A DNA stretch of 64,000 bases from Cheilinus undulatus (GCF_018320785.1 NC_054881.1:16492275-16556274); one strand, 5' to 3'; positions 36,088 to 48,199 are shown, numbered from the stretch's first letter. Made by a program: numbers and translations. The notes: generated by a model not told the origin, from the letters alone.

Positions 36088-38403
36088 TCACACCACAGCA
36101 CAGGAGCGAGGCTCTCTGAAAGGGTTACTGCCCGTGGGGACTCCCACCAGCAGGGCGTCTTTGCCAGCGTTCTGCAGACAATACTGCTGCAGCTCTGCAG
36201 CTGCCTGAGACACCTGGGAACACAAACACACATAATTTATGTAGTTTATGATGAGTACAGAAGCCCTAAAAGGACAGGATTTATTTATTATACTATACTG
36301 GGCTTGATAATGAAAGGGCCAAATTAAGGTTGTTTCTGTCAAGATCTTTCCTAAGAATGGTTACATGTTATTCATCACTGTTCACCCCAAATTCCAGTTA
36401 ATCTGACTAGCCAAGTGTGCCCACTGTTTGCTTGCAGAGGCGGTTCCAGGCACTTTACATGTGAGCACAACCAGCAGAAGATGTGATTGTGGCCATGCTC
36501 GAGTACAGGGTACTGGTCAGTGACCTGAGTCTTAACATTTCCTGTCTCTTCAGTACATCTTATCTGAGGTAAAGGGTGTGCTCCATTGGCTCAGTAGCTT
36601 TAAATGTGCTACTGTGATAGATGCCACCTTGCAAAAAAAAAAAAAGAAAGAGGGTTCGTGAAATTTCATTGCTGCAGAATATTCCACTGTCAGCTGTGAG
36701 TGATATCACTGGAAAGTAGAAGCGTTTAGGAACAACAGCAACTCAGGCATGGAGTGGAAGGCCGTCTAAAATCAGAGCGGGGTCAAACACTGCTAAGGCA
36801 CATGGTGCATAAAAGTCACCAACGCACTGCTGATCCCATAGCTGAAGAGTTCTGGACTCCCAATGTAAGCACAAGAACTGTGCAGAGGGAGCTTCATGAT
36901 AGGGTTTCCATGGCTGAGCAGCTGCATGCACGCCTCATGTTACCAAGTCCAATGCGAAGTATTGGATGGAGTGGTGTAAAGCACACCAACACTGGACTAT
37001 GGCATTGTTTGTTTGTTTTTTTTTTACAGTTTTTTTACATTTTAGTCTCAGTCTTAGTCTTTAGATTAGTTTTAGACACATTTTAGTGATTTCTACCCTT
37101 TATAGTTTCAGTCACCAAAAATTCAGAAACATTTTAGCCCAGTTAAGTCCATAAAAAGTCCTCACATTTTAGTCTTAACCTTTAATTTATTCTCTTACCT
37201 GAATCTGGTACCAAATCATGCTAGTGTTTTCTAGGCACTCTTCCAAACCTGGAGTCCCTGCTTTCTACAGCTGAGAGGCAGAATAGCTACAGATGCATTG
37301 TACTCTGACAGATTTACCATCAGTGGAGAAATATCACGGACTTTGAATGTGTGACAACAACAAAATTACATTTTAGTCTTGTTTAAGTCATCTTGATGAA
37401 AGCTAAACTTACTTTTAGTCATCAAAGATCTATTTTGGCTAGTTTTAGTCTAGTCTTTCTAGTGGAAAAAGGCTGTCGAAGAACATTTTTAGTCATAGTT
37501 TCAGTCGACGAAACTAACACTGGACTGGGGAGAAGTGGAAATCGTGTTCTGTGGGGGGACGAATCATGCTTCTCTGTTTGGCAGTCAGATGGGGGAGTCT
37601 TGGTTTGGCAGATGCTGGGATGCTACCTGTGTGATTGTATTTTCAAACTATGAAGTTTGGTGGAGGAGTGATAATCATATGGGGCTGTTTTGGGCAATGC
37701 TATGCTTCCAATTTTGTGGGAACAATTTTTGGGTAGGCCCTTTTCTGTGTTTTTTTTTTTTTTTTTTTTGAAATCAATTTATGATTCTTTGATATCAGTA
37801 CCCTAACATTAAAACTGCAACATTACACTTTTCCTTGTTTTTCTTTATAATGATTAAAAGTGCACTAAATACTGAGGTTATAAAGTTAATACTAACACAA
37901 AACATATATTGCAATATATATATTGTCAAATGGTATGAAAATAAAGACCTGACAGTGGAAGTTATCAGTGTTTATAGGGGAAGTTAAGCAGTTAGATTCT
38001 CTAAACACACTTGTCTATGATTTAGTGTACACATTAAAAAAATGCATATTTGATCCTTGTTTTTTTCTCTTTATTGGGTTCTATCCTTGGTATGTGTGGA
38101 ATAATGGTAAATAACAGTAACCAACAGAAAATAGAACAGTGCAGTATAAAAAGATCAAGTTGAAACAAGAGCAGTAGATGGATTAAAAACTAAAATATTC
38201 TATGTAGTTATGGCAAATATTAAAGAAGAAATGTTCTGAATTGAATATGTTATTTATGTGCTTCAGCACTTATATTCTACTGGTATATTAGAGTTAAACA
38301 AACAACGAAAGCAAGTCCTTACCTTGATTCTTTCCACACTTGCCTCCAGCTTCAGCTGCTCCACCAACCGTCTCATGTTAGATAAATTAGAATTAGACGT
38401 CAT
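36088..38403 (-). CDS. gng10: G-protein gamma subunit, gamma-10 type
   Basis: Heterotrimeric G-protein gamma subunit; pairs tightly with a beta subunit and tethers it to the membrane through a prenyl group. Two minus-strand coding exons, 38403-38323 (27 codons) and 36213-36088 (41 codons plus TGA), GT-AG and phase 0, give 68 aa, exactly the human GNG10 length. The N-terminal helix reads [20 protein letters not shown], the second exon has [20 protein letters not shown] then [16 protein letters not shown], almost the recalled GNG10 wording and clearly different from GNG2, GNG5 or GNG12. It ends in a CAVV CaaX box (Cys65); a terminal Val or Leu favours geranylgeranylation. The intron (about 2.1 kb) is filled by a Tc1 copy with a nested retroposon. 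Confidence 0.93.
36640..37740 (+). mobile_element. Tc1-like transposon relic in gng10 intron, split by an insertion
   Basis: Plus-strand halves 36640-36998 and 37516-37740 together follow the Tc1-like transposase order: GTTTAGGAACAACAGCAACT, GGAGCTTCATGATAGGGTTT, TTGGATGGAGTGGTGTAAAG, AACACTGGACT, then GGGACGAATCATGCTTCTCT, TTGGCAGTCAGATGGG, GTTTGGTGGAGGAGTGATAA. Same family as the antisense copy at 30797-31535. Left and right termini are missing; stops and small indels throughout. Confidence 0.75.
36999..37515 (-). mobile_element. nested retroposed element with 11-bp target duplication
   Basis: 517 bp inserted in the Tc1 relic. The host phrase AACACTGGACT is duplicated exactly at 36988-36998 and 37516-37526. 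A poly(T) stretch lies near the left end, so the element reads on the minus strand with a poly(A)-like tail. Its body is rich in TTTTAGTC and ends ...TTTCAGTCGACGAAACT, a motif of a common fish repeat. No coding. Confidence 0.7.
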
Positions 38404-39194
38404 GTTGGTGTTAAGTTGTTTTGGGAGAGAAAGATATCCTGTAAGAACGGTCCCCTCGGTCTTTCAACACAGGAGCTGACTCCACTAATGGGCAGAGAAC
38501 GCTGGTGGAGGAAGAGCGTCTGAGTTTCCTTCCAGTGACCTCAGTCCACTCCACAGAGGAAAAAAGGGGGGACAGAGGAACTTGATTCACACTCTCATTC
38601 AAGTAAATATTTTTAAAACTATTTCCAGACATTAGCTTTAATTTTCAATGTTTTTTTTGTTTGATTGGGACTTTTTTGGATGCAAAAAGTTGAGAGATGA
38701 GATAAGGGGAGGGGAGGCTGGTTAAAGATGAAGGAAATGGGTGGAGGAAGGAGATAGAAAGACGGATTCTCACGATTTGTTTCAGCATTACTCCTACCAA
38801 TAGGAAAATGTTGGCGAGAAAAGAATACAGAAGCTATCAGTGACAAAATAGAGGGAGAAAACAGACAAATATTTAAATGTGTTTTTGTTTTATTGCATTT
38901 ATTTGGTATCTTGTGTGACTGTTAGCATTTTAAGATCAATGCTGGATCAATAAACAGTATTATTAAAGTGTTGAGAATGACCTGGCTGCAGAGCAAATGG
39001 CTGATGAAAAACGTTGATGGTTGCTCTTACAGGAAATAGAGTTGTGAAAACGCGTGGTGGTGGTTCTTCTGTGCGGTTCTGCTGTAAGAGATGAAACAAG
39101 AAGACAGAGTCTGCGAGTAAAGACAGAGAAGTGATGGTGAGTGCAAATAGAGGATACTGCAGTCTTCACTTTGAATAATATGATGTGTTGGCTG

Positions 39195-39360
39195 AGTTTT
39201 CCATCATGCCCTTGGGCAGAGTGTTTAGTTGTGTTTTATATGTGTTTAGTTGTGTTAAGATATTGCCTGTTGTACAGTGATCCCTGCTGGTGTTCTTTAG
39301 GTCATTTTGCAAGTGGATTGTTGTCATTTTTGTTGTTAGAAACATTTGCACTGTGAGTGA
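39195..39360 (+). repeat. interspersed repeat shared with 13598-13785
   Basis: Carries GTGTTTAGTTGTGTTTTATA, repeated GTGTTTAGTTGTG phrases and TTTGTTGTTAGA, the reverse complement of wording at 13598-13785. Family not identified. Confidence 0.5.
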
Positions 39361-39599
39361 AGTTATCCACTGAGATTGTTTCCATTCTACTCTACTTTGT
39401 CATCTTCGATTATGTTAAAATATCACCAAACTGCAGGCATGGCTCCAACTTTGACTGCATACTCACACAATGAGGCTAACAGCATGCTTTAAAATGATAC
39501 AGAGTTCAGTATCTGTTATTTTCTATGAGTACAAGTACAAGGACAAAGGTGTGATATCAGCACCGATACCAGATACTGGTATCAGCATCAGTGCACCCC

Positions 39600-40110
39600 T
39601 GGAGACATTAAGTTTTTTTGCAAAATATCCCAGGGTTTGGATGATTTACTTCAGAAGAACAGGCTTCCATCTTGCCACCCCACTCTATAGCCAAACATAT
39701 AGGATACAAGGGTGAAAACAGCCCACGTGAAGCATGTCAGGGGCAGCATCCTGCTTTTGGGCCTGTTTTTCTCCATCTAGAATTGGGGTTTTAGTTAAAG
39801 TGGAGGGAACTATCAAAAGTTCCAAATACCAAGCAGTCTGGACACAAAACTTTCAGGTGTCTGCTTGAAAGCTGAAGATTAAAGACCAATTTTCCCCTTA
39901 TAGCTTCACCAGAAGAAAATACAAGGTTTTGGATGGCCAAGCCGGAGCCCAGACTCGAATCCTGCTGAAAAATCTGTGGGGTTACCTGAGGAAGGCTGTG
40001 CACAAAAAATGGCCTTTAAAACTGACTGATTCTGATCACTTCTGAAAAGACGACAGGGCAAGTTCTGCTAAATCAGGCTTGGTTGTGCTGACAGACTCCT
40101 AACCAAAATA
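39600..40110 (+). mobile_element. Tc1/mariner-type transposase relic
   Basis: Plus-strand fragments in shifting frames resemble the C-terminal half of a fish Tc1/mariner transposase: GGTTTTGGATGGCCAAGCC, AGCCCAGACTCGAATCCTGC and AATCTGTGGGGTTACCTGAG correspond to the WP-S-x-SPD-x-NP-x-E-x-LW catalytic region. Heavily mutated. Confidence 0.6.
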
Positions 40111-40149
40111 ATATATGATGTTATTAAATCAAAATGTGCTTAAATGCAG

Positions 40150-40480
40150 TGGTTTAGAACCTTTTCTTCCTTGGAGTCCCCCCACCACCCCATTCATATG
40201 AAGACAAGCCTAAACCCCCCTAAAACACACAAAAAATAGTTAACATGTTGCCTAAAATCAACATCTATTCAATAATTTAATTGATAAAAAATAATGAAGT
40301 GGGTCTCTACATATTTTCTTACCAAAAGGCCACTGTATAAACTGTTTGGTGTTTTAACATGATTTTACTTAATATTTGAAAATCTAATTTTGACAACCTC
40401 AGAGCAGACCAAGCCTCATGCCCACCCTGAGATCGTTGGCACATTTTATTTATTTGTTTTAAGGTGTTCCTCATTTAAAA
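40150..40480. repeat. old hAT-related repeat
   Basis: Starts AGTGGTTTAGAACCTTTTCT with a GGAGTCCCCCCACCACCCC stretch, like the fish repeat whose other end appears near 56920-57060 (TTTTTCAGACTGGGGTCTGG). Boundaries not resolved. Confidence 0.35.
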
Positions 40481-40784
40481 AAAAAAAAATGCTTTTTTGT
40501 CTCCATGCTCGCTTACTGTATCTAGCTGGAACCGTTAATGAGTGACATGACAACCTTTCTTCTGTGCTTAATAGGTTAGTCTTTAAAGGAACTGCATCAA
40601 ATAGATTAAGGTGTTTGTGTTAAAGTTTCATTTCACATTGTTGTAAATATAAGAATAGTTGCACTCTTCTTAATTATCTTTGTCTTTAAAATTTCTGCTG
40701 AATTGCTGCAGGTGTCTGCATGTGTGAATATTCAAAAAATCATATTTTTAGGGAAATACGCGTCAACTACACCCAAGCGGCTTT

Positions 40785-40960
40785 GCGCATGCGTGCTTTC
40801 GTGGTGCCTGAAAGCGCTGAGAGCTGTCGTGCTGCTGCCGGTCTGTAAAGTAGCAGCTTTCGAGCTGCGTCTGACTGGCTGCAGCTTTTCCCGGAGACTC
40901 ACGTGGCTAATGAATTACAACAGTGTGCTCTTGTTTCCTCATTGGTTGGCAGGTGATTAT
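40785..40960 (+). promoter_or_regulatory. putative nxnl2 promoter
   Basis: The only GC-richer patch nearby, 120-300 bp before the nxnl2 ATG. It holds an NRF1-like TGCGCATGCGT at about 40785-40795, a CACGTG E-box (40900-40905), a paired-homeodomain palindrome TAATGAATTA (40908-40917), an inverted CCAAT box (ATTGG near 40942) and GATTA near 40955. Paired-type homeoproteins such as Crx and Rax drive photoreceptor genes, which would suit nxnl2. Motif function is inferred. Confidence 0.4.
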
Positions 40961-41082
40961 CAGGATTGGCTGTAAGTAGCTTTCTCAGAAAGGTTCACTT
41001 TTCAGGAGGTCCGACATAAGGAAATGTGAGCTGGAGCTGTCACACCTCCGCCTCCTTATTTTGAAGTGAGACTTTAGCAGAT

Positions 41083-43298
41083 ATGGTGGAGGTGTTCACC
41101 GGACGGACTCTGCTGAATAAAGACGGGGAATTTGTGGACCCCGAAGAGGCGCTGAGGAATAAAGTGGTGGGGATTTACTTTTCTGCGGGTTGGTGTCCAC
41201 CTTGCAGAGACTTTACACCCATACTGTGTGATTTCTACACGGAGCTAGTTGAAGAAAATGAACCTCCTGCTCAGTTTGAGATAGTTTTTGTTTCCTCCGA
41301 CAAGTCTACGGATGACATGGTTGAATATTATCATGATATGCACGGAGACTGGCTCGCTCTGCCCTGGACGGATGACTACAAACAGTGAGTACCAACATCT
41401 TCAGTAACTGGGCTCTGGTTACTCTGGTGAAGTTTTCTCTCAGTACTCAGTCAAGGAAAAAGTTTCAATTATATGCAGTTTTGAATAAGCTTTCATTTTG
41501 TGCTTTATTATAAAACCTCATTAGGATGAAACACAATTATCTACTAGCTTATTAGGCTGTGCTCCAGCTTATGTAAAATGCTTATGGGGGTCACCCTTTC
41601 TAGGATTAGATCTAAGTGGAAAGCATGCAGTCTGCTTCTGACAGCTCAGACTGGCAGTTCTGTGTGTTTTTTCTAAATGGTTGTGATTTATACTGAAGTT
41701 AAGGAACAAGCGATATGGATCAAAACATCTTATCTCTGCATTTTTGAGCTAAAAGGCAATGTATTTCTCCCTGTTTTCTCTGTAGGGATAAGACAAATGG
41801 TAGTCAAAATATCAGCTATAAACTTTGGATTGATTCTAGTAAAAATTTAACATTTGATACCTGTTTGATACCACTGTAGCAGAAATAGATGTCCTCCACA
41901 CCCAGAATTGGGTAATTTCTAGTTTTAAATGATAAAAAAGGGCAAAGAAGCTCCTATATTTGTCTAAATTGTACAAAACATTTGCAACATTTCCAAAAGC
42001 TGTCACTGCATTATAGACAGTGCAGGAGTTTGCCTGCTATTTTTTGATAATTTAGAAAAAAATAACTCAATGTTGGATGTCTGTTAGGACTTCTATTTTT
42101 GTTGTTGTGACATCAGTCAGGTTTCAATATCATTTAGATTTTACTACTAATAAAAAATGCTCATTAATAAATTTAAAGAAAAATAATGTCCCATTTAGAC
42201 TAAAAAAATCAAATAATTTATCCTGCGATCAATAAGCACAACCCTGCTTGCGGTTCTTGCTGTAAAGAGTCTCTCCACTGAGTATATGGCCTGGCATTTA
42301 TATACTGTATTCAAATAAACAATAATGTCTTATTCTATCGTTCTAAAATATATTTATGTATCTCAAAAACTCAATATATAACCCAGCTGTTGTAGCATAA
42401 AATCAATTATACAAAATCAAAAAACTTTCTCTGTATTGGTCCACTAGTAAATAATCAAATCAAATCTCTGCTGGTTACAAAGACAACTTTACCAAAATAC
42501 CACCATTACCATAATACCATTAACAATATGTACACAAGTGCTGCTTTTGCAAAGAGAGGCTGAGTCAAGTGAAGCTGAGAAAGGAGTAGGGAAGTAGTCT
42601 GATAGCTGTTTTACATTTAGGACTTAATTAAAAAATGTTCAGAGCTCACAGTGTGTGTGTGGTTTCTTAGGAAACACCTATACCTGATGGTACAGTTGTA
42701 CATTTTGTCAATATCTAAGGCCAATTTATGATATAAATTGCTGATATGTATGGCCAGTATATTCGCAAGAAATGTTCTTATCTCCCGATACGATATTTAA
42801 CTTTCTAAGCTAATAAGTGCTGACAGTGATATCCTCTGCCAATAATATCATGCTTTAAATTACCCAAAATTGCAGAGAAATATTTACATACTGTCTCAAT
42901 TGCACAAACTTGTTCCTCTAAATATATTCATGCAATTAAGATGGCTCTCTCTTTTTCACTTGTGGCAAATTTTGGTGAAAATATGACTTATGATCTTAAG
43001 ATTTTCATGACTTTTGGTACATTTTTACTTCCTATGAGTGCCTTATTTTTTACTTATTGCTTACTACTATTTCCTCTTTTTGCACATATCTTTTTCTGTT
43101 GACTTAATTGTCTTTTTCCCCTCCTTCAGTGAGTTGAAGCAGCGGTACAAGATCACAGCAGTGCCCAAACTAGTGATCGTGAAGGAGAACGGCGACGTGA
43201 TCACCGACAAGGGAAGAAAGCAGATCAGAGACCGAGGCCTGGCCTGCTTCAGATCTTGGCTTGATGCTGCTGAGATCTTCCAGAACTTTAAGGGATAA
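41083..43298 (+). CDS. nxnl2: nucleoredoxin-like 2 (RdCVF2 type), two exons
   Basis: Thioredoxin-fold protein related to rod-derived cone viability factor; supports photoreceptors and may act as an oxidoreductase. Exons 41083-41384 and 43130-43298, joined at a phase-2 GT-AG intron, give 156 aa, the human NXNL2 length. The start MVEVFTGRTLLNKDGEF matches the family start MVD/E. The active site is GWCPPCRDFTP at residues 36-46, with both catalytic cysteines (38 and 41); recalled human NXNL2 has lost this CxxC (CAPS). The cis-proline loop is TAVPKL (110-115), and the tail reads GRKQIRDRGLACF then AAEIFQNFKG, close to the mammalian protein. The gene has its own promoter-like patch; as in rdcvf genes, retention of the intron would give a truncated thioredoxin-like form. 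Confidence 0.95.
41385..43129 (+). other. single nxnl2 intron
   Basis: AT-rich 1.7 kb intron, no mobile element recognised with confidence. Reading through the donor adds a Gln codon and then reaches TGA at once (CAG TGA), so an intron-retained transcript would encode a 101-residue truncated protein. Confidence 0.6.
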
Positions 43299-46200
43299 AG
43301 ACCAAAAGCACGAATGAGGAGGAAAGCTTCAGTAGATTTCTTTACCGAGAATTATACAGACACGTTAAAGAGCTGAACAAAACCAACATTCTCTTCTTTA
43401 ACTTTTAGGGTTCTGGTTCCTGCGTTTAGGATTCATATTGCCAAGATGATTTAAAGCATGTGAAAGAGCAAATTATATCTTTACTTAGTTCACTTTATTC
43501 TGGTCTACTCCTGGATGCTTCCTAAACCCTCTGAAAACAGTCTGAGATTCAGTGTCTTTGTCCTTTGCTCATGTTATGCTTTAATGATTGGCCTTTAACT
43601 CGATGTTGATTTATTTTTAAGCCATTGGGGATACCAAGTTACTAGTTTCTGACTTTTGGTAAACACTATGCATTTTAAGACAACCCTCAGGCATTTAGTT
43701 TGCACGTGAGAACTGCTCTGCTTTAGATGAATTTTACAAGTTTCATAGCACTACTGAAAACATCTTCATGACTGAAAAAAGTCAGTGCATCTAACACCTT
43801 AAAGCTCCTGTGAGAAACTTCGAGTCTGTGTTGATTTGCTGTCCCCTGAGCTACTTAAAAAAAACCAGCCAGGGATGGATCATGAATTTTTCAGATATTT
43901 AAATAACCACTAATTAAGAAATATTCAAAGTGATGATGCGACAACCAGATGGTGGCAGATGGTGGCAGATGGTGACAATACCATATCTGAAAGCTGTTTG
44001 CTGACCACTTGTAAATAAAAGAAAGTGTCAGTGTCAGGCGACACAACTGTCACATTAAAGACTTTATGCAGTAAAACTGGCTTAGCATCTTCTAATTCAA
44101 TCAGACAGTCAATTAGGGTCAATTTACTCTACATTGTTAAGTAAAAAGGCATGCAATCACTGTGATTGCAATGCTAAATCTGTAAGCCCATTGATGGAAA
44201 TTTCCATTATGTGTTAGCACTATGCTAACAGAGTTAGATATACACCCCGGTCCATCTGTGTGCAAATTTTGAAAAAGTAATTTTACTTGAAATGTGATGC
44301 CCACATACTTCTGAAATGCACAATGCCTAGTGTTAGCAGTATGCAGGTAATTTCTTTGTTTGACACCTAACCAGTGGCAGCAGCAGTTTAGGCAATAAGA
44401 ATGACTATATAGAAATTTTCTGTCTTGTCACTGATGGTCTCACATGCTTTTATTGGTCAAAGGGACATGTCTGTAGTAATTTACATCTGTTTCATAAGTA
44501 CTTAAAAATTCCTCACAGGAGCTTTAACCTTGCCCACGTTTTCTTTCCAGAGTGCTTCTGAAGCTCTCTTGCTTTTGTATTTTCAAAGTCTGACTTGTAG
44601 TTCTACCCTGAGCTGCCTGTATATTTTTGTATTCTTTTTTTATGAGTTGTAAAAGTGGATATTATTAAAAAAAATATCCAACTCTGTGACTTTTGTGGCA
44701 GATTTATTTTAATGTTTTGTTTTGCCCCACATTTCTGTGTTAATGTCAAGTAGCCTGAGTGCGTGTTTAACAGGCAAACAAAGCAATTCCCTTTGGTCTC
44801 GTTAAGACGCACAAAAAGCCCAAAGGACACTGTTTTCAGCATGCAAGCATATTCACATCATTCGTCCTAATTGGTTTTTTCCCTTTGTGCACGCTGACGT
44901 TGAGGTTATCATCATTTTGTACATAAAACATCCAACAGGCATGATGATGACATAACGATGAGTCTGCACAGGGCACAGGTTAACGCTGCAAGTCTTCAAA
45001 GAATAACCTGCCACGTTAGGTAACACCAGAAGGCTCCATTTGAGGATAGATTATTCTTCCCCACCTCACTTAAGGTGTATCAGCCGCCCTTTATCTTGGG
45101 TGTGTCTCAGAGGATTGTACCAAGGAAAGGAGACTTCCTACATCTCTAAGTCTGTGAGCAAATACAGTGATGCAACTCCTCAAAGATAAGAGTGAAGCAC
45201 AAGACTAGTCCAACAAAGACATGTCCAACTTGGTGATGTATCATGACGTCTACTAACACTTCACTGATCTTTTGAACTATTGTTACTCGGTGTGGTTTTT
45301 TTTCTGTGAAACCTACAGTTCTTTAGCAAGCCATATGGGGTCACTGTTGAGTCATATATGAAAAACATGGTCTTATTCTAAACTCTTTCTGAGTCAGACA
45401 ACATGCTTTGAATGTTGATTTAGAAAGATAAATATTGATTCATACTAAATTAAATTTATTTTGAGATTAAGTCTCACTCCATGAAAAATCTGCTTTTATT
45501 GTTTGGATGTGTCATATTTAATATACAAAAAAGGCAGTTTCTCTTTGTTTAAGCTGAAACTTTATATGTCTACTTAGAAGTGTTTCCTGTTTTACTGAAA
45601 AGGGCTTTTCACTGTGATAGAGACATTTTAATCGGTCTATTTACTTTAACATAGCATTGTTTGCGTGGTCAATGATTCTGGGCTTGTGATTCTTCCCAAG
45701 ACTGCAAGAGTAGAGGTCATTTAAGGAATTTAGGGGAACGAAATCTTCCTTTCCGGGTGTTTTATAAATATTGTAAAGTGTCTTTGTGATCCATCTTTAT
45801 GTCAAAGTCTGAGGGCAGGGAGTTCAGCCTTGCTTTTCTTTGCACATTCCCCCTCATCATATGACAGTGTGTCTGTCTTATCATAGGTTTAAATGGAGGT
45901 TACACTATCCTGTTGGGGTGCAAGGGTGTGTGTGGTTGTGTTATCTCACTAGCTGTAAAAGAGAGTGAGTGTGGCATGAAGTAAGGCCACATGACAACAA
46001 AGCCCCCATTTTTCAGGATCTCTAAACCAAAAACAAAAAAATCTCTGTGGAATACCAAGTTGATAAGCTGTAACTACTTTATTCTCACTCAGTTCATGAT
46101 GAACTGATGGTTCAAACAGCTGTCAGAAGTCACTTTTTGAATCCAGAAGAACTTACTTCTTCTTTTACTTGCATCTTTTTAACTGTTGCCCCTGATGATT

Positions 46201-46383
46201 TAAATGAATTTTATTTTTAATCTAGCACAAATGCGCCAAAGGTTATTGGAACAAAAAGAGCTGCGTTCAAATGTCCCTTTTGTCTGACCAATATCCAAAT
46301 ACTATTAATATTAAATTTACTCAAATGTCCCAATAAGGAAATCAGTAAACTAGATTTAAAAACAACCAAGTCTCTTTAAAGTG
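43299..46383. other. nxnl2 3-prime UTR and gene-free DNA
   Basis: The UTR of nxnl2 starts here; an AATAAA lies near 44014. A short GATGGTGGCA triplication is at 43949-43976. No other gene or RNA recognised up to the element at 46391. Confidence 0.5.
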
Positions 46384-46390
46384 GGAGGGG

Positions 46391-47178
46391 TCTGGCTGCA
46401 GACCACAGATCTCAGACCCCCTCTTTAAGACCTTCTTTAAATAAACTTTATTCAAAAAAAAAGTCTGGCAGTTATATTCATACAGTGAATGGTAGTGGCA
46501 GTGACAGACTAAGCAAAATTTCATAAATAAAACTATTACTACTACTAAAAAGGTATGATGTCTGATCAGGGATTTAATTATGTTAAGACCCATTTTAGCT
46601 TTAGCGTTGTTAGCTTTAGCTAGAGCTAACATAGCTTTGCTAGCCACATAGTTAATGTTACTTCATAGCTTAAGCTAATGAAGCTAAAGTAGACCACGGT
46701 TTGCATGATTACTTCTAAACCGGGTCTAGCTTTAGCGAAGGTAGCATAATCTAACGTAGCTAACATGGAGTTTGCTCTAGCTACATTAGTTACAGATCTA
46801 CATTACCTACACAGCTAACATAGCTTTGTTAGCTTTAGAGTTAGCTACATTGGCTAAATTACTTACATATCTACCATAGCTTCGTTAGCTTTAGCCGTAG
46901 CTACATTAGCTGCATTTTTTTTTTTTTTTTTCTTGAAGGACAAGCTATTTCACTGTAAGCAGGCGGCTTGGCTTTATTAATCATTTTGTAATCAGGTCTT
47001 GCAGGTCAAGTTTTTGACTTTTAACTTTTGGTATCCTAACCTTCACTCTTACCCTAACTAGAAGTTTAATCCAATTTTATTTTGAAAGATTTAGTGTGTA
47101 TTTCCATTCTGACAAATGCAGCATCTCACTGTAGTGGTCTGCAAGGGGGGCGTCTGAGATCTGCTGTCTGCAGCCAGA
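46391..47178. mobile_element. element with inverted TCTGGCTGCAG termini
   Basis: The left end TCTGGCTGCAGACCACAGAT plus CTCAGACCCC (46391-46420) and the right end (47145-47178), reverse complemented, share TCTGGCTGCAGAC-x-GCAGATCTCAGAC. The same first eleven bases begin the MITE at 11529-11851, suggesting related families. The interior has a GCTAAC/TTAGC array and no transposase. Confidence 0.6.
46598..46915. repeat. degenerate GCTAAC/TTAGC minisatellite
   Basis: Phrases such as GCTAACATAGCTTTGTTAGC and TTAGCTTTAGC repeat many times in both orientations, followed by a poly(T) run at 46914-46931. Lies inside the inverted-repeat element. Confidence 0.75.
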
Positions 47179-48119
47179 CTGCCTTCATTAAAGCTTTTCA
47201 AAGAGCAAACTCACTTCATGTCTAGAAAATGTGCAATGAGTAGCCTTCTTGAAGCGCCCGTGAGGAACTTTTGGTCAAGGTCAGGTTTGACACCCCCCAG
47301 TGGACAAATGTATATGTCTTGTGTATTTCCTGATCTTTCCCTCTACCAAAACGTTGAAGTATCAAAAGATTATTTCCTCCTCAGTTGAAAGTGGTTGATA
47401 TAAAACCCAGAATTACAAGATGCATTTGCATAGTATTTTAGGGATTTTTTTGTTTTTTTTGTTTGTTTGTTTATTGCCCCCCACCTCCCAAAGCAAGAAA
47501 AAAAAGAAAAAAAGAAAATCCCATTCAGTAAATGCAGGTATAAAAAAAAAAAATCAAATTATTGGGCTAAGTCAACAAAAAATGTTTTCTGACTTTTATT
47601 CCTGTTGGTTTTGTTTGCTTTTGTAAGTCATACAGAGGCATCTGTATTCATTCCACTTCAGGTTTCAAAAGCAGCTGAACACTTCTCCCCGAACGCTTTT
47701 GATCCATGGATTGTTTTTGTTGCTGGACCTAAATGTATAAAAGACATTTTGGCGTTTCTACCCCATCTTAGCTCCCTACTGGGTTCTCCCTAGTATAATT
47801 ACGGTAATTGAATTTTTAGTCTTTAGTAGTCTTCAGAGGAATTTGGGGATCTTCGTTCAAACACGAGTCTCTAATTACAATTAAAGACCACGCGATTTTT
47901 CCGTGTGGAAGGATAGAGAAAGCCCCCTCAGGTCTTAAAGTTTTATTTTTGTGCTCCCAGCTCGCAGCTTGATACAGACCCTGGTCTGCAGGTCATTTCA
48001 GATGAAGATGGATCTTTATGTCGACTTCACATTTATTGGAGTCCGCTGAACTTGATGAATGAAAGGCAGTAGTGTCTCAGCTCCTGTAACGGTGTCTCGA
48101 GTCAAGTAACAAGGCTGTC

Positions 48120-48199
48120 TTTATGTCAGAGCAGGAGGGAGGGAGGCGGAGAGCTAGGAGGACCGGCGGACCCTAGACAGAAAGAGCGCCAGCGTCAAG
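48120..48199 (+). other. possible non-coding first exon
   Basis: GC-richer, purine-rich segment (GGAGGGAGGGAGGCGGAGAG...) ending in CAAG before GTAAAT, a good donor. No open frame starts here. Might be the 5-prime UTR exon of a plus-strand gene beyond the window; human synteny around NXNL2 suggests spin1, s1pr3 or shc3 as candidates. Inference only. Confidence 0.3.

Noticed and set aside
39050-39136. Possible 5-prime exon ending ATG/GTGAGT, head-to-head with gng10
   Set aside because: Only a donor-like site supports it; no downstream exon in phase was found.
40703-40975. 90-codon plus-strand open frame before nxnl2
   Set aside because: Falls in the GC-richer promoter patch; no domain; GC content alone explains the open frame.
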